A stretch of 64,000 nt of DNA, taken from positions 62,001-126,000 of the forward strand of contig JBCAQO010000008.1 in the NCBI GenBank assembly GCA_039111635.1, given 5' to 3'. The DNA comes from Heterobasidion occidentale. Taxonomy: Eukaryota; Basidiomycota; Agaricomycetes; Russulales; Bondarzewiaceae. The notes beneath the pieces are model-generated. The model ran no database searches. It saw only the letters and a list, made by a program, of their open reading frames with translations, and had not been told where the DNA came from. Position 1 is the first letter of the stretch. The number at the start of each line of letters is the position of its first letter. Shown here piece by piece: positions 45,697 to 58,340 of this stretch. The translations under genes were made by a program, and so were the position numbers.

Positions 45697-46213
45697 TGTG
45701 TTTTCCCCACTTATGCATCGAGTGTATGTCTTTTCTAGTGTATAATATGTTTACGCGTTCTGCATTATTGCCGTTGACTATTAGGAGAGAGAAGATGGTG
45801 CGTGGGATCCGGACTGTATGTGAGTCTCAACACAGAGTGCTATCTCCACAGACAATCCTATTTTCGGTACACCAAGGCATAGTGCATAAGATGCCAAATT
45901 TTCAAATTCTGCAGGTGGGTTCTTATGTTCATATACGTAGGATGTCATCTGCCAATCAGATATAGATGGCTAGGAGCTGTTAAAAGGTGGTGTGACCTAT
46001 GGCGAATGCGCTGTGAATGGCTTCCATGCAAGAACCCCTTATCGGGGAACGAACCTGAGCGTATTCACAGGGTTGATATGATGAGTAAGTGGATCTGTAG
46101 AGCGAGCTATTGCTATTCGGTTGCTTGCATTTGATTAAATTCCACGAGTAGTATCATACACCGTCATCTATTCACACAGCGCCACTGAATTTGACAGACG
46201 GATCACCGTCTCC

Positions 46214-47511
46214 CTATGCACGTCCAGCCTCCACATCCTCCTTGAAACTGCGCACGATCGGCTCCATCCCACCCTCGTCCACAAAAAACCCGAGGGACAA
46301 CGCATGCGTGTTGTCGAACTTCACAGGCCAGGAAGACACGATGCGGCGGTTGACGGGGTCGTCCTTGAACACGACGCGTGCAACCGCGTCTGGACCGGCG
46401 ACGGCGCGAAGGGCGTCGAGCTCCTCGCGCACAGTCGCGGTGAAGCCTGGGAGACAAATCACTCGCGTGTGCGGGCGGAGTTCTGCGGTCGGGACGTGCC
46501 TCGCCCGCACGAGATTGCGGATCGTCGTCGGCGGGCTCGCAACCCAGGCCGCGAGCTCGAGTGCAGGGGACTCGAGCGCGTCGCCGATAGGGCATAGGGA
46601 CTGCAGACCCTTGAGCGGCTCGCGGATGATGCCTGTCGTGCAGGTGAGCGTGGTCTGGACCCAAGCAGGCTGGTGGCGAGAGCCTAGAGGGGAGACGCAC
46701 CTGAGAGGAAGGCCGAAGTGGCGTTGGAGGGCACCCCGGGGCGTACGACGATCGTCGGCAGTCTCAGGATACGCCCGTCGACGAAACCGCGGCGAGAATA
46801 CTCGTTGATAAGGAGCTCTGACATCAACTTACCCACCCCATACGCACCCTCGGGCGTCGCGATCGTATTAGGGGTAATAACATCCGGCTGGGTAAATTCG
46901 GCAGGCCGTGGTCAGGGTGTCTGGTTCCAGTGCACGCTGGACAAGAGGGCTCACCAGCTGCCCGCCGTAGACCGCCAGAGAGGAGCAGAAAATGAATTTG
47001 ATAGGTCCGTTGGCGAGGGAGGCGCCTCTATGCCGTGCAGCATCAAGGAGCGAGCGGACGGAGTCGACGTTTACCTATGCGTGGCGTGCGATGTTTTGTC
47101 ACTGGGTGTGTCCTAAGAGGTGGGAGGGGCGTGCGAAGCACTGACGCTACCTTGAGACCGAGGTCAAAGTTGTCTTCCGATCCGCGAGACATGATGCCGT
47201 GCATGGCGTAGACGACGTCAGGGATGCCGTATGCGGTCTTGAAGAGGCGCTCGACGTTGGCTGGATTTGTTAGGTCTGTCTTCAGGGTGATGACGTGCGC
47301 TCCCGCAGGGGCCTTCGGCTCGACGATGTCGGCGAGGATGAGGTGCAGGTCAGGCGAATCAGGGTCATTGACGAGGGCTTCTGCGAGCTGGACAGCGATG
47401 AATAATATGACCGGTACAAAATCATGGTGTGGAGAAGCGACATACGAGACCTCCAAGCCAGCCTGCAGCTCCTGTGATGAGGACAACGGATTTGGTGGGC
47501 GCGGCAGACAT
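46214..47511 (-). CDS. D-erythronate dehydrogenase-like NAD-dependent epimerase/dehydratase, 342 aa
   Basis: Extended short-chain dehydrogenase. Five exons (47511-47446, 47387-47151, 47074-46955, 46887-46701, 46632-46214) total 1029 nt. The NAD motif is VVLITGAAGWLGGL, the acidic residue binding the ribose lies in LILADI, the catalytic Ser is in FCSSLAVYGG, and Tyr-x3-Lys is YGVGK. The later segments RGFVDGRILRLPTIVVRPG, NATSAFLSGIIREPL and PVNRRIVSSWPVKFDNTHA are characteristic of the DenD group, which oxidises D-erythronate at C2 in bacteria. The substrate in this fungus is inferred from that likeness only. It lies 1.5 kb from an aldolase and transporter pair, which may be functionally related. 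Confidence 0.85.
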
Positions 47512-49034
47512 GCTAGTATGGCAGGCAAGGTTGCAACTGCAAGCTTTGTGAAGCCACACGAGAGGGTGTGTAATAAACCGTCCGCCCAGTCCATTATCAA
47601 GTTATAAAGACTCCGCACGGGATGCTCAGCCTTCTCAGCGGACGCTCATCCGCGCCCTCCCGCGCCTCCACTCTACAGAGACCGGCGCCGCGGCGCAGAC
47701 CGGATGTGATTGCAGGATCTATCCGGGCCCGGATGTATGTGTGCTGCTTGGGGCCGCACACGCAAGCCTCTCGTATTGTTCCGAACATCCTAAAGCAACA
47801 CCTTCACTTCCCAAGAGAAAAAACTTCCCTGGACAAAGACGACTTCGATGTGGTCCGCGAGCTGTTTCCGCTAGGATGGGGCAAGGATTGGGCTCGGTCT
47901 ACCTCTCAGTCTTCCGGCGCAAATGGGTGCGTGAGTCGTCCTACAAGCCCCTGCAGGTGCCGTGGCCGTCGCACAAGACTATTTTGCGGACATATAATGT
48001 CTTCTGGGTCGGTGGCCTCGTGGAATAACGTATACAAATGAATCTCCGATGGTCATCATCTCCCCCCATCCTCCAGAGCTTGCCGTCTTCGCTCGTTAGC
48101 GTGAAGCCCAGATGTTTAGATGCAGGACGTATCCATGACTAGATATTGCGGGTCACCGATTGCCTCGGACGAAGCAGCTTGAACTGGGCAGTACGGGCGG
48201 AACAAGATCAGGCGCGTTTTTTTAGTTTTTTTGCTCCACATCGGCTTGTCAAAAAGATCATAGGAGTCGTGCTTCGGTAAATTCTCCTTGATTTTCTGCG
48301 TAACATGACGGGTGCAGTAGCCATTCGCCGCCAGCACAAACAAAATTCCGAGCCTCGAGTTGTACAAAGAAGGGTCTCTCAGGGCCCACCCGCATCCGCG
48401 CAGCCAGTGCGACAAATGAAGGCAACGACAAGCAGGCTTCGGCAGTACATTGGTCCAGGTCTGAAACAGGAACCCGCACGTCTCGACGAGCGGCTCTTAG
48501 GGTCGACCGCCGGCGACTGTGATGGAGCGCAGAAGGATGAGCAAACGACTGGTGTGGCTAGACTCCAGTGTCGTGAGAAGACCCTGTGAGTACGTGAGGA
48601 CCCTCAGTTATTGCTTTATTCAATTATGTATTGTCTCATTCACCTTTCGATGGCAGCAACTCAGCGAATCTGCGGAGCGTCATCAACAACTCCATGACCC
48701 TTCGATGGAGTTTCGGGAGTTTCGGGTACGGACACTACGAAGTGTTTGTTTGAATAGGATCTTGCCGAAACCACAACTAGGCAGAACACCTCCAAAACGG
48801 TAGTAAGAAACTTCTGACCACAGAACTAGCGCTTTCTGACTTCCCCCTCCCTTTGATTTGTGCGCTTGATGGAGACAGATTGGAGCAATATAAAGCGCAT
48901 GCCGATGTACTAAGCAGTTGCGCGGTACAAAAAGAAAACCTGCTCGACACTTGTGTTGCAAGTGAGTCTTTCCGCGGTGATGAGTCGAAGCAATTATTGA
49001 CGCTGCGGTTTACATAGACCGGATATTGACACAC
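47512..49034. other. Spacer between the dehydrogenase and aldolase genes
   Basis: No gene is supported. Plus-strand frames around 47800-48030 contain pieces such as DDFDVVRELFPLGWGKDW and VFRRKWVRESSYKPLQVPWP in different frames; they could be exons of a small unknown gene, but I cannot join them with confidence. Confidence 0.35.
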
Positions 49035-50295
49035 TCATGCCTTGCCTTTCGATCCGAACAACTCGATGAAGCGATCGCACACCCTTGCGAATAACTCAGT
49101 CGCCTCTTCCACTGCATCTGGGAAGGGTTTCGTCTGCAGCGCGAGGCTTAAAGCCGTGACGTAGGGATCTCGAGCCCAGCTGTTCACGTTGATCTGCAGG
49201 ATTAAGAAAATGGCGTCAAGCTTACGCACCGGTATAACGGTGGAAAGACCCTACCTTGCTTATGCCATTTCGGATGCACTCCTTGAAGAGGTCATCTGAA
49301 AGACCGTCCGTGCCATGGAGACAAAGCGGAATGCCACCCCTGAACCGCGCACTCAAGACTTTGAGGCTGCAACATGAGGCGCAATATCGAAGCCCTGCGT
49401 GTGAGGAAATTGCCGAATATGATCGGTAACGGAGGGCTCACATGTCTTGACGGAAATTTGGAGGGCTCAGATACGACCCATGGAGGTTGCCGATGCTTGG
49501 GCTGAGAACCAAGGCACCCGTTCTGTGCAAGGTGAGGCAGCGTGTGCAGTGTTCAGCAGTTGAGGAGAGGATGCCTAAACAGGACAAGGCGACCTACTCC
49601 TTCATGAAGGTTTCGGCCTTATCCGGGTTCGTGAGCTTCGCGTCTGAGATAACGCGCAAGCCTGCTTCGCCCCCCTCAAGGCGGCCAAGCTCTACTTCGA
49701 CGAGAACACCACATCGGGCTGCGCGCTCGACGTGCGGGCGAGCAAGGGCTATATTCTCTTCATCTGTCTACCAGATGATGGATTCAATTCAGGAATTACA
49801 TGATGATGGGCGGCGCGACCAGTAACTCACATCGGCATGGCTAGCATCTACCATGATGCTGTCGAAGGCGATTCCTTGCTCTGCAAGGCTTAGTGCGAGT
49901 TCGATGTGTTCTGGGTCAGTGGCATGATCAAGATGAACAGCAATCGGCACGGACGCCTGATGAGCGCTATAGGCGTCAGGTATCGTAAATTGTCATATGA
50001 TACTTCCAGAATTGAACGACTCACGCATTCAGGCAAAATTGGAGGAACGGCCCTTCCCGTACGCAAGGGTCACGGGGAAGAGTTGGAGGATCGCAGGGCT
50101 ACGATTTCGTTCGGCTGAACGAACGAGAGCGATCACGGAATTTGCGTCGTAGCTGAAAGGCAACAAAACGTCATTCGTAAATAATGCCGGCACTGAGGTA
50201 TGTACGCACCATGTTTGTGCAAGGACTCCATATCCTTCGTGCTCGGCTTTGGTCAAAATGTCGTAAGTCAGGTTGCCTTGAAGAGGGTTAGACAT
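49035..50295 (-). CDS. Class II (zinc) ketose-bisphosphate aldolase-type enzyme, one-base frameshift
   Basis: Metal-dependent aldolase fold (PF01116). The N-terminus is NPLQGNLTYDILTKAEHEGY, spliced so that QTC-YDANSVIALV forms. Later elements are VPIAVHLDHATDPEHIELAL (zinc/proton-transfer His and Asp), FDSIMVDASHAD, VLVEVELGRLEGGE, NLHGSYLSPPNF, GIPLCLHGTDGLSDD (zinc His) and ISK-INVNSWARDPY. All expected ligands are present. At 50051-50053 the run GGG (minus strand) lacks one G: LAYGKG runs to a stop, while one more G would give YGKGPFLQFCLNA and continue through the next intron. The other junctions are clean. Substrate (fructose-, tagatose- or another ketose phosphate) is open; it is not the main glycolytic type by sequence impression. 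Divergent from the MFS gene. Confidence 0.82.
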
Positions 50296-50654
50296 GATGT
50301 TGAGTTGATGGTGGGGATGTTGATACAGAAACCGGATTGGCGATCATTTGAGACGATGTGATCATAGCCAACTTACATAGGAGACAAAGTCACAGAAGGC
50401 TGAGAGGGAACTGGGCTTTTCCGGAGTCATGGGAACGCAGATTTGGCGGGATGGTAGTTTCAGGAACCACTGCACGTGCAGGTGTCAACGTAATACAGAC
50501 CGACAGCACGGCTTCCTTCGTACGTACTCATCATCCCGTATGCACTGGTTGTGGAGACGCCTACAGCCCGCTTCCCGAGAATTCTCGCGCCTGGTTGATG
50601 ACTTGACTTCCAAGTTGATTCTCTTCCCAGTCTTGGCTCTTTATTGAGTCGACC
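50296..50654. promoter_or_regulatory. Divergent promoter shared by the aldolase and MFS transporter genes
   Basis: 359 bp separate the two start codons on opposite strands. The arrangement would allow common control, for example by the Zn2Cys6 regulator encoded at 53244. I see no clear CGG-N-CCG palindrome by eye. Confidence 0.6.
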
Positions 50655-52731
50655 ATGCATCAAATAGTGGGACAGGATGGGCAATGGACCAAGCAGTTCC
50701 CTAATGCTCTGACGGTCTACGAACCAGGTTCCGCAGCGGAGAAGAAGCTCGTCCGGAAGATAGACATGCACATCGTATGTCTTGCACTTCCTCCACCCCA
50801 CTCAATCGTTATTTTCAAGCGCCATGCATTTTTTCTCAGGTTCCAGCCATATGGATCCTGTACACGCTTTCCTATCTCGACAGAGCGAATATCGGTGAGG
50901 CGTACTGCCGGGCAAGCGACTCAACCCGCTCTCACACGCATCTTTAATTCAAAGGAAATGCAAGAACTGCAGGTATGGAGAAAGACCTGCATCTATCGTC
51001 CAATCAATACAGCGTCATACTGTTGGTATTCTTTGTGAGTGATGTGTATTCTACGCGTGCAAGCCTCACTAATTCGTTGAAGGTTTCTTATGTGGTGTTT
51101 GAGGTTCCATTTAACATGATTCTTACCCGAGTTCGACCATCCCTGTTGTGAGAATCTCTTGATTGCTATGGTGTCTAAACTAATACTAAACACGTGTGCC
51201 GCAGCCTGTCTGGTACTTGCGTGATATGGGGTGCGGTCGCAGCGTCCATGGCTGCCGTCAATACATGGCATCAAATGGCCGGCGTGAGATTTATGCTTGG
51301 AGTTATCGAAGCAGGATTCGCTCCTGGAGTTGCCTTTTATCTCTCATCTTGGTACAAGCGCCATGAATTGGCGAAGCGCTATGCCATCTATTATACCGCA
51401 ACTGCTATCTCGGTCAGCCAACTATTCCGCCATGATGCCCGGTAATCGATGGTTTCTGACGATCTGTCTTGATGCAGGGTGCCTTCTCTGGCCTCCTTGC
51501 AGGTGTCATCACAGAACACCTCAGCTACGCACATGGCTTAGAGGGCTGGAGATGGCTGCTACTGATTGAGGGCGTTGCATCTTCTTTTGTAGGCCTCTTT
51601 GCTTGGATTTTCCTCCCTGATTGGCCATCTACCACCTCGTGGCTTACCCCAGAGGAACGAGTACGTGGTCGCAATGTCCAATTAGTTATGTGGTTGACTG
51701 ATGATTCTCATCGGGCACAGTTCATTGCTATTCAGCGTCTCGCGTATGATGGCATTGGCGGTACACAAGATGCGACTATTCAGGTTAGCAGGATGCTGCT
51801 CTGATTTTCACAAATCAACCCGCTTATATACTGTTCAGCAACCTTCTCACGGCCAGGCAGCGAAGATGGTCTTTTCCGATTGGCGCACATGGGTGCTGTG
51901 AGTCTTATGTTCAAGTAATCTTATATTATAGGGCTCAAATGATCTCCAAGTGTCGTTATGTATATGCTAGCGACCGGCTCGCAGACCATTCAATACTTTA
52001 TCCCGACTCTCGTCGGGCAGCTTGGCTACACCGGTTTCAAACTGCAATTTATGGTTCGTCACAAATGTACATCCTAATCGTTGTCTCAAAAATGTGTCCT
52101 CTAGACCATCCCGATCTATATGGTGGCTTTGGTTGGTATCATCGGGTTCTGTTTCATATCTGACTGGAGGCACGAGCGCGCCAATTACATCACTATAGCA
52201 TCTCTCACAGCCGGAATGTCCTTCATCGTCATCGTTGCCGTAGACAACCATAAAGTCAAATATGCCTTCCTCTGTTTTGCTGTCGGAGGGGTCTACGCCG
52301 CGTGTCCGCTTACGCTCTTGGTGAGTCACATACACTCACATGTCGCGCGCCTCTTTCACCTGATAGTTGTCTGATCAACCCAATTAGTGGGTCTCGGGCC
52401 TCATTGCACACCCGGCGGAGAAAAGAGCTATCGCGATTGCACTGGTCAACTGTCTCGGAAATAGTGCGTCCATCTATGGGTCCTTCTTGTGGCCCTCAAC
52501 CACGAGTCCCCGCTACGTACAAGGCTTCGCCACAACTTGGTGAGCATTCATACCCTCCAACGCACTCACGCGTGGTTCTGATAACCCATTAGCGCATTCG
52601 TTCTCTTGCTCGCTATCCTGGCTCAAGTAAACAGATATCTCAATCTCAAGTATCCGCCGGCTGAGCTGGAGCGCAAAGCCGAGCCAGACGCTTCTTCGAC
52701 CCAGAAGGATGCCAGTGAGGAAGAAGCCTGA
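50655..52731 (+). CDS. MFS transporter of the anion:cation symporter (allantoate permease-like) family
   Basis: A plasma-membrane importer of organic anions, vitamins or acid sugars. Exons start 50655-50774, 50840-50894 and 50955 onward, ending with the stop at 52729-52731. The first helix is VPAIWILYTLSYLDRANIGN, then MEKDLHLSSNQYSVILL, VSYVVFEVPFNMIL, a helix 4-5 region (MAGVRFMLGVIEAGFAPG), GAFSGLLAGVI and EGWRWLLLIEGVASSF. The second half has YMLATGSQTIQYFIPTLVGQ and FCFISDWRHERANY, and ends with a short charged tail. This layout is the ACS/Dal5 family, about 490 residues. A TGA that appears near 51944 falls inside an intron if the acceptor is CTCCAAG at 51946-51952, which restores VLVVMYMLATG. 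The specific substrate is unknown. Confidence 0.88.
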
Positions 52732-53243
52732 TGGTCCCCACGCCTCCCCACGCATAGTCGGTATTCCATCTCTGATGATCTCATTTTCAACTCTTCACAA
52801 CTGCCGTAATATGATCAGTTGATCATTGATTATTCCTATCCATGCTGTCGATATGTTTTATCTTGTGTTTTGTCGTTGTCTGTACATCTAGTACTAGTGT
52901 CCACCGTCTGCAGTGACACCCTAACCCTGAGTCGTGGTTCTGTACCAGACCCAGGGTCCTCACTCGAGAAATCTGTGGGAATTATCTATTGTTGTTGGCC
53001 AATTGAAACGAAATCTGACGAGATCTCGATTATTTGCTCCGAACTCATTATCCCTTTGAGTCGGTTTGCCCTGAACATCCCGATTCGTTGTGGACACGGG
53101 ACCGATAACTTATTATATTACTCACCGTGACAAGCCATAGTCAAATGTGACCGCCCCCACCAGCGCCGTCTCAAACAAACCGTCGCCACGCTTGAAAGCA
53201 CCTTTGCAAACATCCGCCACGGACTCCAAAGGGCAACGTACAA
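52732..53243. other. Intergenic region between transporter and regulator genes
   Basis: No gene is seen. The 3' flank of the transporter and the promoter of the Zn2Cys6 gene lie here. Confidence 0.5.
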
Positions 53244-56200
53244 ATGAATTCTCACTCACCATCTGATTTTAAGATCAGCCATCGTTCGTCCGTGACGGAG
53301 AGTTCCCCTTCTGGCAACGAATTTAGTAGCGTTGAACGCTCAGAACACACCAACGAGAAGCGTGTACCCCTTGGTCAGTCTTTGTGATCACCTATCACGA
53401 ATAAAAAAAATTACTGATTGAGAGGCACCTTTTTCGATAGCTTGTCATCGGTGTCGAGCGAAGCGAGGTCGCTGCACCGGCGAGAAACCTGTCTGTGGGG
53501 CGTGCGCGAAGGCCGAGGCTGAGTGTACATGGCCAGACGGGAGAAGAAGGAAAAGGACGAGACGAGAGATGGAGGAGGAAGAGAAGATCGAGAAGGATAG
53601 ACAGATCACGCTGCACGGGCACAGTGCTCGTCAGCGTGTGCTCATTTCATCTGAGCCAAGTACGTCGTCTGCAGTCCCCTGGGTGAGTTGTTGAGAATCG
53701 ACCTCAGCTTTACGTCGGCTTTGTGATTACGCATATTGATCACCGTGTATGTGTCGTGTTTCTCCCCTAGGCACTATCACAAAATATGTCACCTCCTTCC
53801 AGGACTTCGCAGTGGGACTCGCACGATACGCGAGATCCTACAACAAGCTGGGTGCAGGGAGAATCGTCTACAAGCCCGGATTTTCACACTCGACCCACGG
53901 CGCAATATCCTGGAGAGCACACCGTATCTAATGCAGCCACTTACTCTTCGAGCAATGAGCCAATAAATCTAGCTCATGTTTATAATCACTCTCACAACCC
54001 GACCGACGGTGATTCTACCTCTACGAAAGACTTAGAATTGTATTACTACCGATTTGTGCGTATTTTCCGTTTCAGTAATGATTCGTTCATCTGTTCAATT
54101 TGTTTACCACGGTAGTCTGGTCAACCGGGTTCCACAGCGATACAGTACGTACTCCATCTTTGAGAAGGATGTCGCTCGTTCATGACTTTCCCTCGCAGCC
54201 CTGGTATCAATCGCATCTCCCTCAGACTACAGTCTCGTGGCAATGCAATGCGATCTCGAGCTGCAGCGCCCATACCTAGCGGGCAGGCTGTGGTACACGT
54301 ACCTTCTCGTCCAGAAAATATGTTCGATGAACAAGGACTGCCGCTTCCCTATATTCATTTGCCACTGTTAGACACGTTTTTTCGCTCGATCAGTCGCCAT
54401 TTTCCAAGTGTTAGTCGGAAGCGCATGGAAGAGCGTCTGGAGACCGGGACAATGTCCGCCTTCTTATTGAATTGTACGGATTTCGTATGCGTGCAGATCC
54501 TGTAACTGATATCATTTCACAGGTATTTGCGCCATTGGCGCTCGGTGAGTAGGGATCATCCTCCTCCATGAAAGGTTCATGACAGATTTTCAGATTTCAT
54601 GATCCGGGCAAGGAAGACCCTGTAAAAGTGCAGTAGTTGGATTGAGCCTTTGTACATGGTTCAAGCCGCTTATCTTGCGTTTCGTGTCATCACAGGCTTG
54701 TGCGCCGTTCATCACGAAGGCTCAAGAGTTGATTGTACCATTGTTACACATCCCGACAACAGACGTTGTAACGGGTTTGCTACTCCTCGCATGGTCGAAT
54801 TATGGACAGGTGAGCTCCATCTTCACTATATGATCCTCCCCTCTTGAACATATTTGCATTAGAATTCCGAGAGTGGACTGTGGGTATGTCAGATACGTTC
54901 CACAGTCAGTAACCGAACACCGCTTACTTAGACCCTCATCCAGCAATACTCAGGGTTGGTCTGTTATTGTCTTGTCGTCTTTGAGGCTCATTTATTGTTC
55001 AGAATGGCTATTCGTATGGCCATGGATCTTGGTCTACATGAGGTATGGGTTGTCAAATAGCTCTCGGAGTACTTGAATGACATGAATCGAGGTTTCGGAA
55101 ATATACGAATCGTCGGCACATCTAGTGCGAACACGATTGTTATTCTGGTCCCTTTTCATGTACGTGACGCTTCTCAACATGCGTAGATCGACTAACTCAA
55201 GAAATTGTGTGTCTATCGTCTAGAACAGCATGTGTTTCAACTCTCCTGGTGTTGGCCATAAGCTCATTTGAGACTGTACAGGATAGGATTCTATCATTCA
55301 ACACCGGTAGACCACCTTCCATTCCAGAAGATATAATCGAGATCCCATTGCCATCAGACCCCGATTTTTTTCCTGAGCCAGCGCGAACAAATGATCCCGC
55401 CGCCTCCAATGAACCTGTGGAACCGGTACCATTTCATTACACGGTGCGCTTGATGGTGCTTTGCGGCCGCATAGCGACCGTCTTGAACGGCTCCCGAGGG
55501 CGACTTCGCACTCTAGGTGGCGGAGCAGAGAATCCAGACGCCCTCAGCGCGTTACAGTTGCAGCTCGTGCAGTTCTATGCAACTCTTCCCGAGTCGTTGA
55601 GATGGTCTGTGGACACATTCAAGCATCAAGAGGCAAGGGGCCATGGGGTATGTGTCCTTCTCCCTCTTGTCTGCCATGGTCTTCTCTATAAATTGACTGA
55701 ATGCTCATCAAGGGCACATTCATTATGCTGCATACCTGGGCGAATGCCGTGATGGCTCTTACTTATCATCCAGAATTAACATCAAGCCACTCAGGAGTAG
55801 AGACGCCACTCACACAGAACATTGATAGATCTATCAGACTCTCTCTTTCCTGCTCGCGTGCCGTTAGCGAATGCTTGATTTACGCTGACCTTTTCTCAGC
55901 AACCTCATACGTACGCTCTTCGCCGTGTTCTCGGGTATGTCTGACAGCTCTGATGTGGCTTCTGACAGCTGGCAACCCCGGGATGCGTGCAACCTATTTT
56001 TATCGCAAGGCAAGTGAACACATAAAGCTGCCTTCACGATCTTTTTTGAAATGACTCGGCGGCGATACGGCACTCGTCTCAATGATCACATAGTCTAGCT
56101 TTCATTTACGACATGAAGACGAGCCTTCTGAACCGACCAACAGCAACGACAAGCACAGCTGAAACAACTCCATCAGCAGAGATGATATTGAAGTCGCAGG

Positions 56201-56798
56201 CTCAAGAGAGTCTGAAAGCACTCATCAAAGCGCTGCAGTGCATGGATCATTATTGGGCTGGGATCAACTACGTCTGCACCATTCTGGAACAACGCGCATC
56301 AGGTATGCATCTTCGGTGTCACGACCTCCCCTATCTTCCTTGCCATATCATCATCGAGTGTCTTTGCTAATTCGTTATCCCCTATCAAATAGGATTAGGG
56401 CTCGCGCCGATCGATGCCTCGTCTAGGGCCCAGCGGACGTTCATTGCACTGCCAGACCAGGGTCTCTTGCACCGATTTACAAGTAATAAATTATATTCGT
56501 TCTAATTTTCGGATACGGGCGTTGAGTAAGGCTTGTTTAGGTCCTAATCTCCCCCACGACACCTCACCACCCACCGAGACTTCATTGAGCGCATCAATGG
56601 CGCGCGAGGCGCTTGAACAGAGCAAACAAAGTGAGCACTGCCCTTTTCATCTCAACGCTAACGTATCTCATCGATGATCTCCGTGCTCGATTGGGTACAG
56701 GTTATTCAGTAGATGATCTCTTGTCAACATACACTATCGAGGAGATTTATGTCCAGCCCGCGGCACTGTACGACCTCGAACAGCTCATCACACTCTGA
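53244..56798 (+). CDS. Zn2Cys6 transcription factor with fungal-specific domain
   Basis: Nuclear regulator. The first exon (from ATG 53244) ends in KRVPL and splices so that the zinc cluster ACHRCRAKRGRC ... CGACAKAEAEC forms (C-x2-C-x6-C-x6-C-x2-C-x6-C), followed by a strongly basic RRRKRTRREMEEEEK linker. The middle contains LPLPYIHLPLLDTFFRSISR, FPSVSRKRMEERLETGTMSA and FLLNC-ICAIGAR, typical of the fungal_trans region, then AIRMAMDLGLHE. The C-terminal part (LKALIKALQCMDHYWAGINY, VDDLLSTYTIEEIY) is conserved in this basidiomycete regulator group. Many short introns; I did not fix all junctions. It lies next to the transporter and aldolase and is a natural candidate to control them, although sequence alone does not show this. 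Confidence 0.87.
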
Positions 56799-57314
56799 CT
56801 TGCCACCCATCAGCTTCCATCTGTCTCATCTGCTGTCATCTGAAGCATATACCTCGCGGAATTTTGCTATAGTCGTCGCTTTCCATCTCGTTTTCTTAGG
56901 TTGTTGCTTGTTTGCTTTCGCTGGTTGCTTTTCGTGCTAGCTACAAAGTCGTATACAATATTCTACTGACTATATACATACACCTTACTTGTGGTGTAGG
57001 AGTACCATGTTTTGATACGTGACGCCAAGAAGCAGCGAGTTCGAGGATATAGGCCACGAAGTCGATGAGTTCCGGTCGATACGCAATATTTCGCAAGCTT
57101 GACTGCATGCATGCACCGCTGGTTCAGGCGGGGTATGCAAGGCCCGCTGATGCTTCAAATGGCCGAAGCTGGGCAATGGTCGCAGGTTTTTGCGGAATGC
57201 GGGAGCTGAAAGCAGTGGGATGAAAATGATATCATACAAGAACGACTATATACATGACTTTCAGAAGAAGCTCAATATGTGCCGATACAAACACAAAACG
57301 AACAAACCAGGATA

Positions 57315-58340
57315 TCAGGCTCTCTTGGACTTTCCAACCTCTGTGGACGCCGGGAAGTCGATCGTGCCCTCAAAACACCCACCAATGCGCCAAGGCGTGT
57401 ACTGTGGGAATCCAACCCCATCGCCGACAACCGCCTTCCCTCCACTCTGCTCCTCTCCGAGTGCACCAGCAATGTAAGCGGGCTTCGCCCACCCCTTATA
57501 CACCGGTATTGTCTGCAGCCATCCATTGTCCCTCCCACCTTCCCCGCCGTCGGTGCCAATTGCCGCGGCGGCAAGCGGCGAATCCTTGGGATATAAACCA
57601 GGGAGGATCGGGGGCTGCACCAAGCGCGTGGCAGAGTTGAAGATGGAAGGGGAAGTGTTGACGGGGATGGAAGGTAGGCGGGAGTCGGTGACGATCGCGC
57701 TGAAGAAGGGGGTCTCGGAGGAGAGGGGGCCCGGAATGTCGGAAGGGTGATATATCCTAACAGCCAACGTGCGGGGTCCGGTCTTGGTCCACTCAAATCG
57801 CGCGCGATGCTTTGGGATATCTGGACACGCATGTTCCACGTCAGTTGGGAATATCACTAAGGACTAGAACGACGACGCACTCCAGTTCCGACGGCCGTTC
57901 CACACACTGTTGTCAGCGCTCACGTAGATGTTCGTGATCCTTGGAGTGATCTCGCCCGTGTTCGGGTCCTTGAACGTCCCAATGAGAATGATTTCGTCGT
58001 ACGGCCCCGCAGGTGAGGCGCTATACCGCACGAGCACAATTTTCGAGAGCCCGCCTCGATTTTGCGGCTTGCCATCAATCAGGGCAAGTGCGGAGGGGTG
58101 AATTTGCTCAAGAGGTGGGTATGCACCCAGCGGGAGACCCTGGAGAATGTCGGGAGAGGCGTTGAGACCAGTGATGTTAATGGGCGGCTGGGTGGTGTCG
58201 GCGGAGACGGCGCCGGTGACAAAGAGGTACAGCTTGGCGGTAAGCGTCCATGGAGGTGGAGCGAGAGGCACATCTGCAGGCGGTTCTGAGCCTAGGATGG
58301 AAGGGGACGGTGCAGATGGGATGAAGGTCTTCAATGGCAT
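57315..58340 (-). CDS. Acetoacetate-decarboxylase-like fold protein, 321 aa
   Basis: Two exons, 58340-57881 and 57820-57315, total 966 nt. The joined sequence ITNIYVSADNSVWNGRRNWN-IPKHRARFEW, with SKIVLVRYSASPAGPYDEII before it, matches the acetoacetate decarboxylase beta-barrel superfamily that fungi carry in uncharacterised proteins. The Schiff-base Lys of true bacterial decarboxylases is not recognisable, so catalysis is doubtful. The N-terminal part (TAKLYLFVTG) precedes the barrel. The later part has Pro-rich loops and ends in STEVGKSKRA. The start is the third of three nearby in-frame ATGs (58358, 58340), chosen for MPLKTFIPSAPSPS; the longer start is possible. Confidence 0.7.

Noticed and set aside
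47622..48041. Plus-strand frames between the dehydrogenase and the aldolase
   Set aside because: Suggestive pieces lie in different frames and do not join through consensus introns.
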